NCBI GenBank assembly: GCA_965112735.1
Contig: OZ218952.1
Coordinates: 3,658,001-3,722,000, forward strand
Source: Phaeosaccion multiseriatum
Lineage: Eukaryota > Ochrophyta, other classes
Direction: 5' to 3'
Length of the DNA: 64,000 nucleotides
Made by a program: the position numbers and the translations under genes. Of the stretch, positions 22,779 through 33,723 are shown one piece after another. Within the stretch, counting starts at the first letter, position 1. The number at the start of each line of letters is the position of its first letter. The notes beneath the pieces are model-generated. The model was not told the origin of the DNA. It saw nothing but the letters and a program-made list of their open reading frames with translations, and did not search any database.

Positions 22779-23583
22779 AGATGGGAGACAGGGAGGGAGA
22801 CAGAGAGAGAGCAACACACAGGGCCAGCCACACACGGACACGAGAGAGGCGAGAGAAGTGACGCGCACGAGCAGCAGAGAGAGACAGACAGAGGGAGGGG
22901 AGTGGGGGCTTAAGCAGCGGCGCAGACGAAGGGCGAAAGAGAAGTGTGTTCTGCGCTGTAGGGAGGGGAATGAATGGACGAATGACGTTGTAGGGAGGGG
23001 AATGAATGGATGAATGGTGTTGGTGGGGCTGGTTCAGGCGATCTATTACAGAGTGGAAGGGCGTTGGTCCTTCGGCTCACAGGGTTGTTGGTGTGGCGTT
23101 TTTGTGTGCTCTGACTGAGGGCCGAGAGGGGGAGGACATATGGAGGTGACCCGTATGCCTGAGTGAGCGGGGGCCTGAGGCCTTACGTACCGAGTACGAT
23201 GCCTGTGTGTATGACCGCCGAGCGTTACAAGGTCACGCCGGCGAGTCGGTACAGCACAGCTTACACACCACTACTCTTCCGGTCCGAATTTTTGTATTTT
23301 TGTCGTATATTGTAGGTAATTTTAATTGAGGTATTGACGTACGTTCACAAACAAGAAGAGGGGGGATAAATGAAGAGACAAAGCAGGAGCTGTGCTGAGC
23401 ACGTCACGCACGCGCCCACCAAAGGCGCGACATCACACACATCATCCACACAGCCTTCGAAGGCCCGAGGGGGGGGCACCGCAACTTTCGTTTCGGGAGA
23501 ACCCTTCCCTCCCTCCCTCATCCTCAGTTTCACTGATGCGTGGAGGAGGAGGGTGCCAGTGAAGTTGCTGAAGAACTTTCTTG
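22779..23583. other. Convergent spacer
   Basis: 3' region between haemoglobin and the CDC6-like gene. It has a near-duplicate of about 22 bp (tgtagggaggggaatgaatg at 22957 and 22988) and AT-rich sequence at 23285-23345. No gene seen. Confidence 0.5.
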
Positions 23584-26500
23584 CTAAAGCTGCTGCTGCA
23601 GAATCTTCTTGAAGAACGCTTGCTCTCCAAACACGGCTTCCACATCTGCCACACGCACATTCAGCGCAATCTCCCTCTTGTGCGCGTTGCTGCCGCCGTG
23701 ATGCGAGTTGTGCCCGCCTCCCCTCCCAAGCCTGCCCTTGCCCATGCTTCCCCTGTTGCCTCCTCCTCCTGCTCCCCTCCCCTTGCTGCCGTACAGAGAT
23801 GCGTGAAAGCTCTTCTTACCACCGCCGCCCCCGACCTCCCCGACAATGCCGTTCTCGAGGAGAGAGTCCAAAATGCCGCTGAACTGATCGGACGAGGCTA
23901 CTTGCCCTCCAAACGCCTTCTGACACGTGCTGTCATAGGCCGCACGAAGGGCCTGCTGACCCAACGAGGAGGAGCGCTGCTTGCTGCCACTGCTGCCCCC
24001 GCTTGTGGACTTGGAGGAGGCAGCCAAGAAAGCCGCCACACAGGCGAGCATTTGTGCTTGCTGCGGGAGCTTCAGCAACACGTCTCGGTACTTGGAGTCA
24101 TACGCGGTCTTGAAGGCACGCTGAAAGTACGGGAGCGTCACCTTCTTGCTCGCCTCTTCTGACGCTGCTGATGCTGCTGCTGCTGATGCTGCTGCTGCTG
24201 ATGCTGCTGCTGATGCGGCACCTCCCCCCCCCAAGGAGCCCGAGCCCGAGCCACCCTTCGTTCCCTCCCCGGCGGCAGTGAGGCGGAGAGACTCGAGCTG
24301 CTCAGAGAGCTCGTCCGCACGAAGGCCGAGCGCGGTCTCGCACAGACTCAAGGCCCGGCGTGCGTCGCCGGAAATCTTGGCAATCTTGGCAGCGCACCAC
24401 TGGAGAGCAAAATCGTCGCAAGTATCCAGGACGCGCTTAGCGAGGATGGTTCGCAGCTGCTGCTTGTCGTAGGGCCGAAAGACGAGGCGCTCGGGCTCGA
24501 GGTTACGCAAGGCGAGCAGCGTGAGTTGTCTCTCCGGGAGGTCTACTGAGTTGGCGACGCCGATGAGCACAAGGTGGGAGAACTTGCGGTACGCCCACTC
24601 AAAGAGCTGATAAAGTAAGGTGTGCTGCGTGGAGAGCAGGTGGTCCATCTCGTCGATCACCAGCACAATGGGGCTGTCCTTGCCTCCGAGTGTTGCCTCT
24701 CCTCCTCCTCCTCCTCCTCCTCCTCCTCCCTTTCTGCCACTGCTGCTGCTGCTGCTGCTGCTGCTGCTACCGGCACTGGTCCGTCGAGAGGAAGCTGGCG
24801 ACGACCCTCCCCGCCCTCCTCGTCCTGAGGGTGACGAAGAAGAAGAAGAAGAGGAGGAAGAAGGAGAAGGTGGCGGCGGTCCCTCTTCCGGCTGTAGAAA
24901 GCGTTTACTTAGCAGCGACCGCGCCTCCGAGTCGTCCACTCCATCACGTCCTGACACGGCGGCCCACAGCTGAGTAAAGAACGAGTCCCTCCCTCCGAAG
25001 GTGGTGGCGTTGACGCTGCACACTTGCACTTGCCTGTCGATGCTCTCCCACTGCCGTTTCAGAGTGCGCTGCACCTGGGCCATGGTCCTCGTCTTGCCCA
25101 CCCCGGGGGGCCCACTAAGGTATATACTACCTCCCTGAGAGGAGTCCTTCGAGCCCCCGCTGAGACCAGCAACACCACCACCACCATCACCACCACCGCT
25201 GCTGCCGCTGCTGCCTTTCCCTGGTCCTGAGCCAGCCTTCGAGGGGGAGGAGGAGGAGGAGGAGAAGGCCAGATCAACCTCCCTCCTCTCCACGAGGGAG
25301 GAGAACCCCAGGCACTTCTGCACGAAGCCCACTATTTGATCGTGCTCCGCCTTGCGCTCCTCCTCCTGCGGCTGAATCACCAACTGCTGCTGCTGCTTTC
25401 GCTTCTGCTGGGTCTTGCTAATGACCGCAGCGGGCTCGGAGGAGGGAGACAGCGGCACTTTGGCCGAGAGCGCCAGGTGACCACGGGCGGCCTCGACCTT
25501 CTCGAGCTGGCGTCGAATAGCCGTGACAGCATTTTCCATCTGATCCTCCTCCTCTTCCTGCTGCTCCTCCTGCTCCTGCACCTCCTCCTCTTCCTCTCCT
25601 TCTTCCTCTTCCTCCTCCTCCTCCTCCTCCTCCTCCTCCTCCTCCTCCTCCTCCTCCTCCTCCTCCTCCTCCTCCTCAGGATGGTGTCCAATCAAGTCTC
25701 TTATGTACGCGTACGTTGCGTCTTGCTCGTAGAACTTGTCCTTCCCCTCCTGGGCAGTAGCGACCTTCACTACTCCCGGCTTGACGTACCAATAGCCGTC
25801 CAGCAGTCCGGTGGCCTTCTTACACATCCAGCCAAGCTTTGCGAGCTTCCTAAACATTATTGAAAAAGTCTCATTCCCCGTCACTCCGGCCTCGATAACA
25901 GCCTCTCGCTCTTCTTCTCTCGACTGCTGCTGCACATCCCGAGGCTGTTGCGGTGGGTGTGAAGAGGCAACCTGCGAAGTCACCTCTGACGACGAAGTCT
26001 CGGCGGTGGAGCCACTCTCTCGAGGTTCGTCTGTCTTCTCGCATTCCTCGGCCACGTCCTCGCTCTGCTCCTCCTCCTGCCCCTCTTCCTCCTGCTGCCG
26101 CTGCGGCACAGGCGCTTCATCCTCCGATGGTTCAATCTGCGTGAGCGCTACCTCCTCCTCCTCCTCCTCCTCCTCCTCCTCCTCCTCCTCCTCCTCCTCC
26201 TCCTCCTCACCACCACCACCACCACCTTCAACATCGTCGAAGGCGTCGACTGCGCCGTTCTCCTCCTGTGCCTCGACCCGCTCTCGCCCTCCTCCCTCGT
26301 CACTACCGTCCCCCTCCACCTCCATATCCTCCGCATCCTCCTCCTCCTCCTCCTCCTTCTCCTGCTCCTTCCCGTCCACTGCCATCACCTCCTCTTCCTT
26401 CTCCTGCTGCTGCTGTTGCTGCTGCTCCACCTGCTGCTGTATCACCAATTGCTGTCGCTGCTGTTGCTGCTGCATCGCCAACTGCTGCCGCTGCTCTGTC

Positions 26501-27833
26501 TCCTCCCTCACCTCTCTCTCCTTTCGCTGCGGAGGGCTGATGTGGACCTTCAACAGATCCTGAACGTACCTCCGCACCGCAGCTTCGCCCGTAAACATAT
26601 CTACACCCTCCCTGGCATGCTCTCTCTGCACGTCAGGCTTGAAGAACGTCCATTCTTGCTCCCCCATCCCCTCTCCTTCCAGCCTTTGCTGCCCTGCCCG
26701 TCTCGTCCAGTCACACTTCAAGAGCTTCGAAGCGAGGTCCGCGAACACATCCTCTCTTCCTGTGGTCTCCACCCCGAGCAGCGAGCCTCTCTCGTGACAG
26801 ATCCTTCGGTATCGGAGCGTCTCTGGGGACTGACCCCCCGAAGTGGGGCTGGGGCTTGCCCCTGGGGTGCCTGGAGACGTGGAGCGCGCAGCTGAAGCGC
26901 CAGATGCTGAGACTGAGACTGCTGCTGCTGCTGGTGAGGACGGGGATGCTCTCTCCCGATCTCCCTCGCCCTCGGACGACATTTCATCCTCCTCGTAGGA
27001 ATCTCCCTCTTCATCCACCTCCATAGCCGACGGCGCCCGCTGCTGCTGCTGCTGCTGCTGCAGCTGGTGCGTGGTCGAGGAGGGAAGAACAGCATACTCG
27101 ACAGTGGCAGCGGTAGCAGTAGCAGCAGCAGGAGCAACCACAGGAGAGGCGGGAGCAGCCGAAGCGCGCGATGAAGGAACAATAGGGCTCGGGGCGTCTG
27201 GAGACAGCGCCTGACTTGCCACACTCCAGTCCTCCTGAGACACCTCGCTGGCGCCGTCGGTGTACTTCCCACCCGGGGAGAGCACTGGAGCCGCCATCGT
27301 CAAGCCTCTTTGTGGCTCAAGAGCCTCCCCTCCCCTTGCTGCACCGCTGGTGCCACCGCCGCCGCTGGTGCTGCTGCTGGTGCTGCTGCTGGTGGACGCT
27401 CTCGTTCTCGTGTGGGCATCTTCGTCATCATCAGTTGTCGTTGTGCGAGCAGCAGCAAAGCATTGCTGTCTCTCTCCCGCTGCTGCTGCCGCTGCTCGTG
27501 CTCGAGGCGAGTTTGGGGTCGCCGCCAAGGCCTTGTCTGCTATCGACGCTGCCGCCAACGCCGCATCCACCACATGCTTGGATGCCACCTCCGACGGAGA
27601 CAAAGCCGTAGTAACGGAGACGACGGTAGAAGAAGACGACTGACGCTCCTCCTGTGCCGTCGTCGCTGTGGACACGGGCGGGGAGGAGGAGGTGGGAGAG
27701 CTCTCGCCTATGGAGGTGGATCGCCCTGCCTTCCACACCGGAGAGCCCGCGCGGCGCTCGAGCGGCTTCTTCTTCTTCGTTCCCTTCATCTGGTCCTTCT
27801 TCGCGGAGAGACGTGCGCGCGTCGTCGTCGACC

Positions 27834-27875
<42 letters not shown>

Positions 27876-30537
27876 GCCGGTGCTGTATTACCAACTGCTG
27901 CTCTTGCGCCACATCCCTCCCCTCCGCAGTCTTCCTCCGCTTCTGCCTAGCACTTGTGGCGGGCGCAGACGTAACGTCGCCACGCCGTCGCTGCCCTCGT
28001 GCTGCCATGCTCTCTTCTTCCACCAACGCGCACGGAATGATTGCGCGCACCGAGGAACCGGACATTCCGTCCTCCTCGTCAGCGGCTTGCTGCCACACAC
28101 CGTCCGCCGAGTTCTCAAGCACAAAGGCGTTCCTGTCCGCCTCCGTGGTGAAGTAGTGCACGCCCTCCTTCCACGGCTTATCCAAGGAAGCCCCCGGACG
28201 AAAGTACACGTATCCCTCCCTGGAAACCTTGATATTGGACTTGTAAGTCCACCCGTGCTTGCTCAGGTTTGGGAACCTTAAGTCCACCTCCTCGCTGCTC
28301 TTCTCGTCCTCCTTGGCACTGGCGATCACTCCTCGTCCTCGTCCTCGTCCTCCTCCTCCTTCTTCTTGACGGCGTTGCTTCTTCTTCAAACCACCTTGCT
28401 TCCTCCCCTCCGGCTTCTGGGGCGCAGCGGCGACTGCAGCAGCAGCACCATCAGCACCATCAGCAGCCCTGCGGCGCTTCCCTCGGCCGCCTTCAGAAGC
28501 GTCCATAGCTCGAGGCTTCACTCCCTTCACCTCTGAACCCTCCTCTCCATCCCGCTCATCGACGTCCTGGTCCCAAACCGCCACGTTGGCGTCCAAGAAG
28601 TCGTCTCTATCTGCCTCCGTCGTGAAGAAATGCACGCCCTCTTTGCACCACCGCTTGTCCAAGACCGCACCGGGACGGAGGTACATCCAGTACTCCGCAG
28701 AGAGCTTCGGATTCGCCTTACAAGTCCACCCGACGTTCTTGAGCGATATCCAAGTCATCCTCGTCTTCTTCTTCTTCTCCTCCTCCTCCTCCTCCTCCTC
28801 CTCCTCCTCCTCCTCTTCCTCCTCCACCACCACCTCTTGCTTCTTCTTCAAAGCTGCTTGCGTCCTCCTCTCTTTCCTGGCATCACTCTCCCGCTTCTCG
28901 GCCGCGGCCGCCGCAGCAGCCACAGCAGCAGCAGCGGCAGCAGCAGCAGGCGAAGAAGGCTTTCTACAGCGCTTCCCTCGACCGCCTTCAGCAGCGTCCA
29001 TAGCTCGAGGCTTCACTCCCTTCACCTCAGAGCCCTCCTCTCCATCCCCTTCTTCGACCGCTCGCTGCCACACACCGCCCGCCCAGTTCTTTTGCACAAA
29101 GGCGTTCCTGTCCGCCTCAGTGGTGAAGTAGTGCACCCCCTCCTTCCACGGCTTATCCAAGGAAGCCCCCGGACGAACGTACACGTAGGGCTCCCCGGAG
29201 ACCTTCAGATTGGACTTGTAAGTCCACCCGTGCTTGCTCAGGTTTGCGAACCTTAAGTCCACCTCCTCCCCCTCCTCCTCCTCCTCCTCCTCCTCCTCCT
29301 CCTCCTCCTCCTCCTCCTCCTCCTCCTCCTCTACCATAGAGCCATCCTCTGACGCGCTCGCGCTCGGAGAGGAAGGAGTGGCAATGCTGCCGGCACTGTC
29401 CGCCACAGAGGAAGCAGGCGTGGCCGCAAGAGCTGACCGTTCCGAAGCCGCAGGAGAGAGGGAAACCTCGCTACTACTGCAAGGTTCGCCCCGCATCTCC
29501 CGCCGCTCCTGGTGCCTCGCCGTGACATAGTCGATAATGGAGTCTGTGTCCGCGAAGTAGTCCCTCCCATTCTCGTGTACGGCATGGTCCAATTTCCCTA
29601 CCCCGGGCCGCGAATAGATCCACGACACCAGCCCGGTACCTTTCGTTGCGGTCCACCCGTTGTCCTGCAGGAGGTCCCACATGGTTGAGAAGGAGCCGCG
29701 TTTGTCGAGGTGTTGGACGTGGATGCCTCGAATCTCGGCGAAACCATCATCATCCCCGTCACTGCTGCCATCACCACCCTCGTCGCTGACACTCTCATCA
29801 GTAGCACCAGCAGCAGTAACAGCAGCACCACCAGCCGCACCAGCAGCATCAGCAGCGTCGGCAGCGCCGGTCCCAGGCGCATGGACATACATGCGTGGGG
29901 GGCTGCCCGCCGCCGTCTCAGACGGGGCAGGAGAAGCAACAGAAGGAGAAGATGATGCTGCTGCTGTCTCTCCTCTTCCTCCTCCTCCTCCTCCAGCCCC
30001 AAGCCGGGCTGACGTGTCTGAGGGCTGTTCCGTCGGTGCCAATGCCAGCGCCGCAGTCATGGGGCGTCCCCCGTACATCTCGAGGGTTTCCCTCCGGTTT
30101 CCGTTTCCGCCATGGGAAGGGCCAAGAGGGTACCTCACCTCTCCCGGAGAGACAAGTGGAGAGGCCACTGGAGACGAAGCTTCCACAGTTTTGGCTTCCG
30201 AAGGCTGCTGCTCCTGCTCCTCCTGCTGCTGCTGCTGCGTCTGAGAGGTCTTGAGGGTATGGGTGGAGAGCGCCTCCGACCCATGCGGAGTTCGCGAAGT
30301 CGGTGGTACACCGGCAGGGGGGGCGGCGACGATGAACGAGTTGAACATGTACTTTATCCCCAGGTTGTCGAGGGAGGCGGCGACTTGCTCGACATACTGG
30401 GCCTTCTCGTCCGGGTGGGTGGGCCAGTCTCGAATGGAGTCCTGCCCGACCGACTTAAAGAGGCACTTGTGGAGCACAAAGACCACCCCGCCATCCTTGG
30501 GGGGGGGTGGCCGCTGCTCTACGGCTTTGCTGAAGAG
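23584..30537 (-). CDS. Giant CDC6/ORC1-family AAA+ ATPase with six repeated GW-PG domains
   Basis: A single frame stays open from 30645 to the stop at 23584 (up to 2353 aa). I place the first visible coding base at 30537, after a tttccctcag-like acceptor; the 5' exon(s) are not identified. The C-terminal third is CDC6/ORC1-like. Walker A SGPPGVGKT lies at ~25090-25116, Walker B VLVIDEMDHL at ~24640-24668. Sensor 1 is LIGVANSVDLPER, sensor 2 GDARRAL, followed by a winged-helix-like end. Such proteins load the MCM helicase at replication origins. Upstream are six copies of a ~60-residue unit (GW, ~15-25 residues, (Y/F)xxPG, ~12 residues, G(V/R)(H/D)(Y/F)F) at about 29690-29510, 29257-29055, 28763-28560, 28290-28070, 26750-26545 and 25860-25680, separated by poly-Glu, poly-Gln and Ser/Ala linkers. 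Usual CDC6 length is ~500-650 aa. Confidence 0.85.
25605..25678 (-). repeat. (GAG)n poly-glutamate tract in CDC6-like gene
   Basis: Long CTC/CCT run on + strand reading Glu in frame. Comparable runs are at 26152-26208, 28779-28815 and 29268-29332 in the same gene. Confidence 0.95.
26431..26454 (-). repeat. Dispersed element, coding copy in CDC6-like gene
   Basis: Reverse complement of CAG-flanked TTGGTGATACA; in frame it reads QQLVIQQQ. Further copies in this gene: 25371-25396, 26466-26486 (diverged) and 27881-27900. Confidence 0.75.
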
Positions 30538-30645
30538 CTGAGGGAAGAGGAGGTGATGTGGTGCGGAGTGTGATGGGAAGAGAGGAGGGTCCGCAGAAGG
30601 GCAAGTGAGGAGGCCAAGGAGCAGCAGCAGAAGCAGCAGCAGCAA

Positions 30646-31541
30646 GGAGTGGGGGGAGAGAAGGCGTGAGAGATGAAAAGGGGGGTGGAAAACTCAAGGT
30701 GAGCGAGCGGGTTGTACAACGCAGTGACGAAACAAGAGAGGAGAGGGGAGCTTGTGCACCACAGCCCGTTAGGCTGGAACATGGCACTTCTCTCTACACA
30801 TTGGACCCCAGCTACCTATCTAAGGAAATCGGATCATCGAGTCTATAGTGCTGACCAATCAGCCGCCACCCCGCGTCCATACCGCTGCAGACACATGCAC
30901 ACTCCAAACCGGATTCAAATCGAGTCCCCTTCCCGCCAACTCTCACTCTCGAGCAGCAGCTCGCCAACACCGATGGTACGTGAGCTACAGGTCTTCTCTG
31001 CGACCACATCACCACCTCTGCTTCATTCGCTGCGCTAGCGAGCCTCTTGCCTACACCTCTAGCCCTGTTTCCCTCCCCATCTCAATGACACCGTCTTCAC
31101 TCTCACCTTTAGCTCTCTGTCTGCCGCTTCCCATGACCGCAGCCACCAGGCGGGCCACCACTTATCCGGTGCATCTCCAGCCACAAGTACTGCCTCGCCA
31201 TCAGATCTCACCCTTCCACTGCTGCTGGCGCCTTCTCCCACGCTCGAGGTCGATGGGGCTGCTGTTGTCGAACTGACTTGATGACCTCGCTTTGCCGCGG
31301 GCACTGCGAAGTTCCCGCCGCCTCCGCTTCCCGCCAATGATATTGCTACTAGTGGCATGACGTAAGAGTATTTCCTGTCTGTGGGCGTCTACGCGGCTTG
31401 CCTCATTCGCCTCCTTTCGTGTTCTTCCTGAGGTGCTCTTTTTTGGTCCCGAGACGTTTGAATCGAAAAATACAGTTTCAGTTTCAAGCTCATGGGTCCG
31501 GGCTAGGGCCGCGGCCGCGCCAAGGAAGGAAAAAAGCTGCC
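30646..31541. other. Divergent region, CDC6-like 5' end / CGI121
   Basis: Expected to contain the missing first exon(s) and promoter of the CDC6-like gene and the promoter of CGI121. Open frames on both strands here lack recognisable domains. The C/T-rich minus-strand stretch 30545-30700 looks like the intron before the first visible exon. Confidence 0.4.
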
Positions 31542-32483
31542 ATGAGCTCAGCCGACGCAGAGCCAGCTTCCTCTTTCCAACTGGAGATGTTCCCGTCCCG
31601 ATGTGTGCACGTGGCTCTCTTCCGAGGCGTGCTGAATGTGGAGCAGGTGGCCACCGCGGCGAGAGACCGCATGGCCGTCATTGACGCCAGTCTTGTGAGC
31701 TGCGTGTTCCAGCTGCTGGTGGCATGCACAGACGCGTGTGCGAAGGAGAGGGACGACAGGATGAAGACCAAGAACATGTTGAGCGAGATCGTGTACACCT
31801 TGTCAGGGAGCAGGAATATCAACAATGTCTTGAGCAACTTTGCATGCCCGGTACGTGCTTGAGGCGAGAGTGTGACCTTGGCTCACGGGCAGGAGAGCTT
31901 TGGGAGGAGACGTGGGGAGGGGCACCCGACCTCCAGTAGCAGCAGCACACAGTGGCTGCGGCGAAAGCGAGGAGAAGGGGCCTATCCTTCCTTGGAGTAA
32001 GAGGGGCAGCAGCAGCAGCGATGTAGGCATAGAGATGGGCAGCAGCTGCGCTTGCCCTACAGTCTCAAGTTCGTGCCTTCGGCCCTCGCACTGAGCAAGT
32101 ATGCGTCAAGGCCTTAACCCCCCCCTACCCCCTTTGCTCAGGTCTATCTGTTCATCTTTGCCAAAAGTGACCCTCCCCCTCTTCCTCTTCCTCCTCCTCC
32201 CTCCCGCTGCGCTCAGGCCACCGAGGGCGGTAGCTTCATGCTGCTGGCAGGTTTCAACGTTGCCCCAGAGGTCCAGCAAGAGATTTTCGGAGTGGTGCAG
32301 GGCAAAAGAGTGATGAACCTTGACGACGAGCTGCGCGGCGGCCTTCTTGAACCCGTCAGGAAGGAGAAGCTCAAGATGCGGTACAAGATAGGAGAAGAAG
32401 AGCTCGCGGCAGGGGCGCCTTCACAGGCACTGGCCGCCATGGAGGGCGCGATTCTCACTCGGATGGCTGCGAGGGACCTGTGA
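31542..32483 (+). CDS. CGI121: EKC/KEOPS complex subunit CGI121 (TPRKB)
   Basis: Exons 31542-31850 and 32217-32483 (576 nt, 191 aa), phase 0. The sequence follows the CGI121/TPRKB pattern: RCVHVALFRGVLNVEQV, then AVIDASLVSCVFQLLVAC, then the family signature MKTKNMLSEIVYTLSGSRNI with a downstream ATEGGSFMLLAGFN strand. CGI121 binds the kinase Bud32/PRPK within KEOPS, which makes t6A37 on ANN-decoding tRNAs, and carries tRNA to the complex. Length is normal. The intron contains C/T-rich sequence before gctcag. Confidence 0.93.
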
Positions 32484-33083
32484 TTGAGAGATTAAGTTAG
32501 GGTGAGAGAGTGAGCGAGTGAATGAGTGACTTTAGTGCTCACCGTGGAGTCTCCAAGAAGGAGAGGGCTTCTTCCTCGACGACGCCTTTGCCTGGGTGAG
32601 ACGACCACCATCTATCCCCTTGTGGGCCTGTGAATCTTTTGGTTCACATGAGAGCGAGAGCGCCGCCATCCTGCCTCCGGGTAGAAAAGACGCGGCAGAC
32701 AGACATGTGCGAATCTCCGGCCACGCGAGCCCTCCGGAGCTACTCAGAGCTACTCAGAGCTACTCAGAGCTACTCACGGCTCTACTACGTGCACCCCGCC
32801 ACCACCGTGGATCGCTCAGGCCAAACGAGAGGGGAGGCGAAGCGAATGTCGCAGCAGCAGCAACACCACCACGTCGACTCGGAAGCGCCACACGGAAGCA
32901 GCTCTCCCCCAAACTTCTTCAGGGCATCGCATATTGTATCGCCGCCAGGGATGGGGTAAAGTGGGCACTCAAAGTTTGTGGGGGGTCTCCACGAGGCTCT
33001 CCGGCTGCTGCACACACGCACCACTCCGGAAGATGATGGTGGTCGTCGTGTCAGGACAAATGCACCGTGGAACCGTGGTACAC
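32484..33083. other. Spacer without recognised gene
   Basis: Contains a short direct repeat (agctactcag x4 at ~32738-32775). No plausible coding region. Confidence 0.5.
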
Positions 33084-33260
33084 CGACCCCTGATGCACTA
33101 TCCGCTATCCGCTATCGCCGGCGCCAGCCGGCTTTGGGGGGGGTTGTAGGGGCGTGCTACCCGCTATCGCTGGCGCCAGCCGATCCGCTATCCGCTATCG
33201 GGGGCGGGGGGGCCCGATAGCGCGCTATCGAGAATGTGGGCAATAGTGCGTCAGGGGTCG
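33084..33260. mobile_element. MITE-like element, copy 1
   Basis: Starts CGACCCCTGATGCACTAT and ends with the inverted ATAGTGCGTCAGGGGTCG, one mismatch over 18 bp. The interior has repeated ctatcc/ctatcg words and GC-rich ggcgccagccgg blocks that pair internally. It shares its ends and interior words with 59341-59475. No coding capacity. Confidence 0.8.
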
Positions 33261-33723
33261 AAATTGTGGGCCGACCATCACCAACCAGCCGCGGCCTTTT
33301 GTCGATGGTAGGCCCTATTCCTAAATATACTACGAAGTAATAGTAGACTGCCCCACGGGGCATGTGAAGGCGGTGAAGGGGATCGTCTTCGTGCGTGCCT
33401 CTCCCATGGAGGTCCGATAGTCGAAACGAGTGAAGGTGAAGGCCGGCTGACGCCGGCGGTAGAAGGTAGCACGCCGGCTGGCGCCGGCGCTAGCAGGTAG
33501 CACCGTAGCAGGCAGGCCGACTGGCGCTGGTTGCACGTCAGGGTCGACAATAGAGCCGGCATAAAGGGTGGTGCGGAGAAAAGAAAATCCTTCAAACTGA
33601 AAGTTCGCATTCATGACTTTCACCCGCTCGCGTACCTCAGTCGGTCCCACTCACTGCAATCGTCTGCTGTATAGGCCGGCGTCTTGAGCTTGTCAGCAGC
33701 GAGGGGGGGCTTATAAAGACAAT
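33261..33723. other. Upstream region of the K+ channel gene with a diverged MITE-like segment
   Basis: 33440-33557 carries gcgccggc/ccggctggcg blocks and ends gtcagggtcgac, resembling the MITE in opposite orientation (degenerate). A perfect tataaag lies at 33713-33719, only ~10 bp before the channel ATG. Confidence 0.45.

Noticed and set aside
26416-26563. QQLVIQQQ as a conserved protein motif
   Set aside because: The same DNA word occurs in introns, in spacers and in another frame in HAT1, so a protein-level explanation fails; treated as a DNA element.
30900-30935. tRNA-like ggattcaaatcgagtcc
   Set aside because: No matching acceptor stem, A box or anticodon arm around it.
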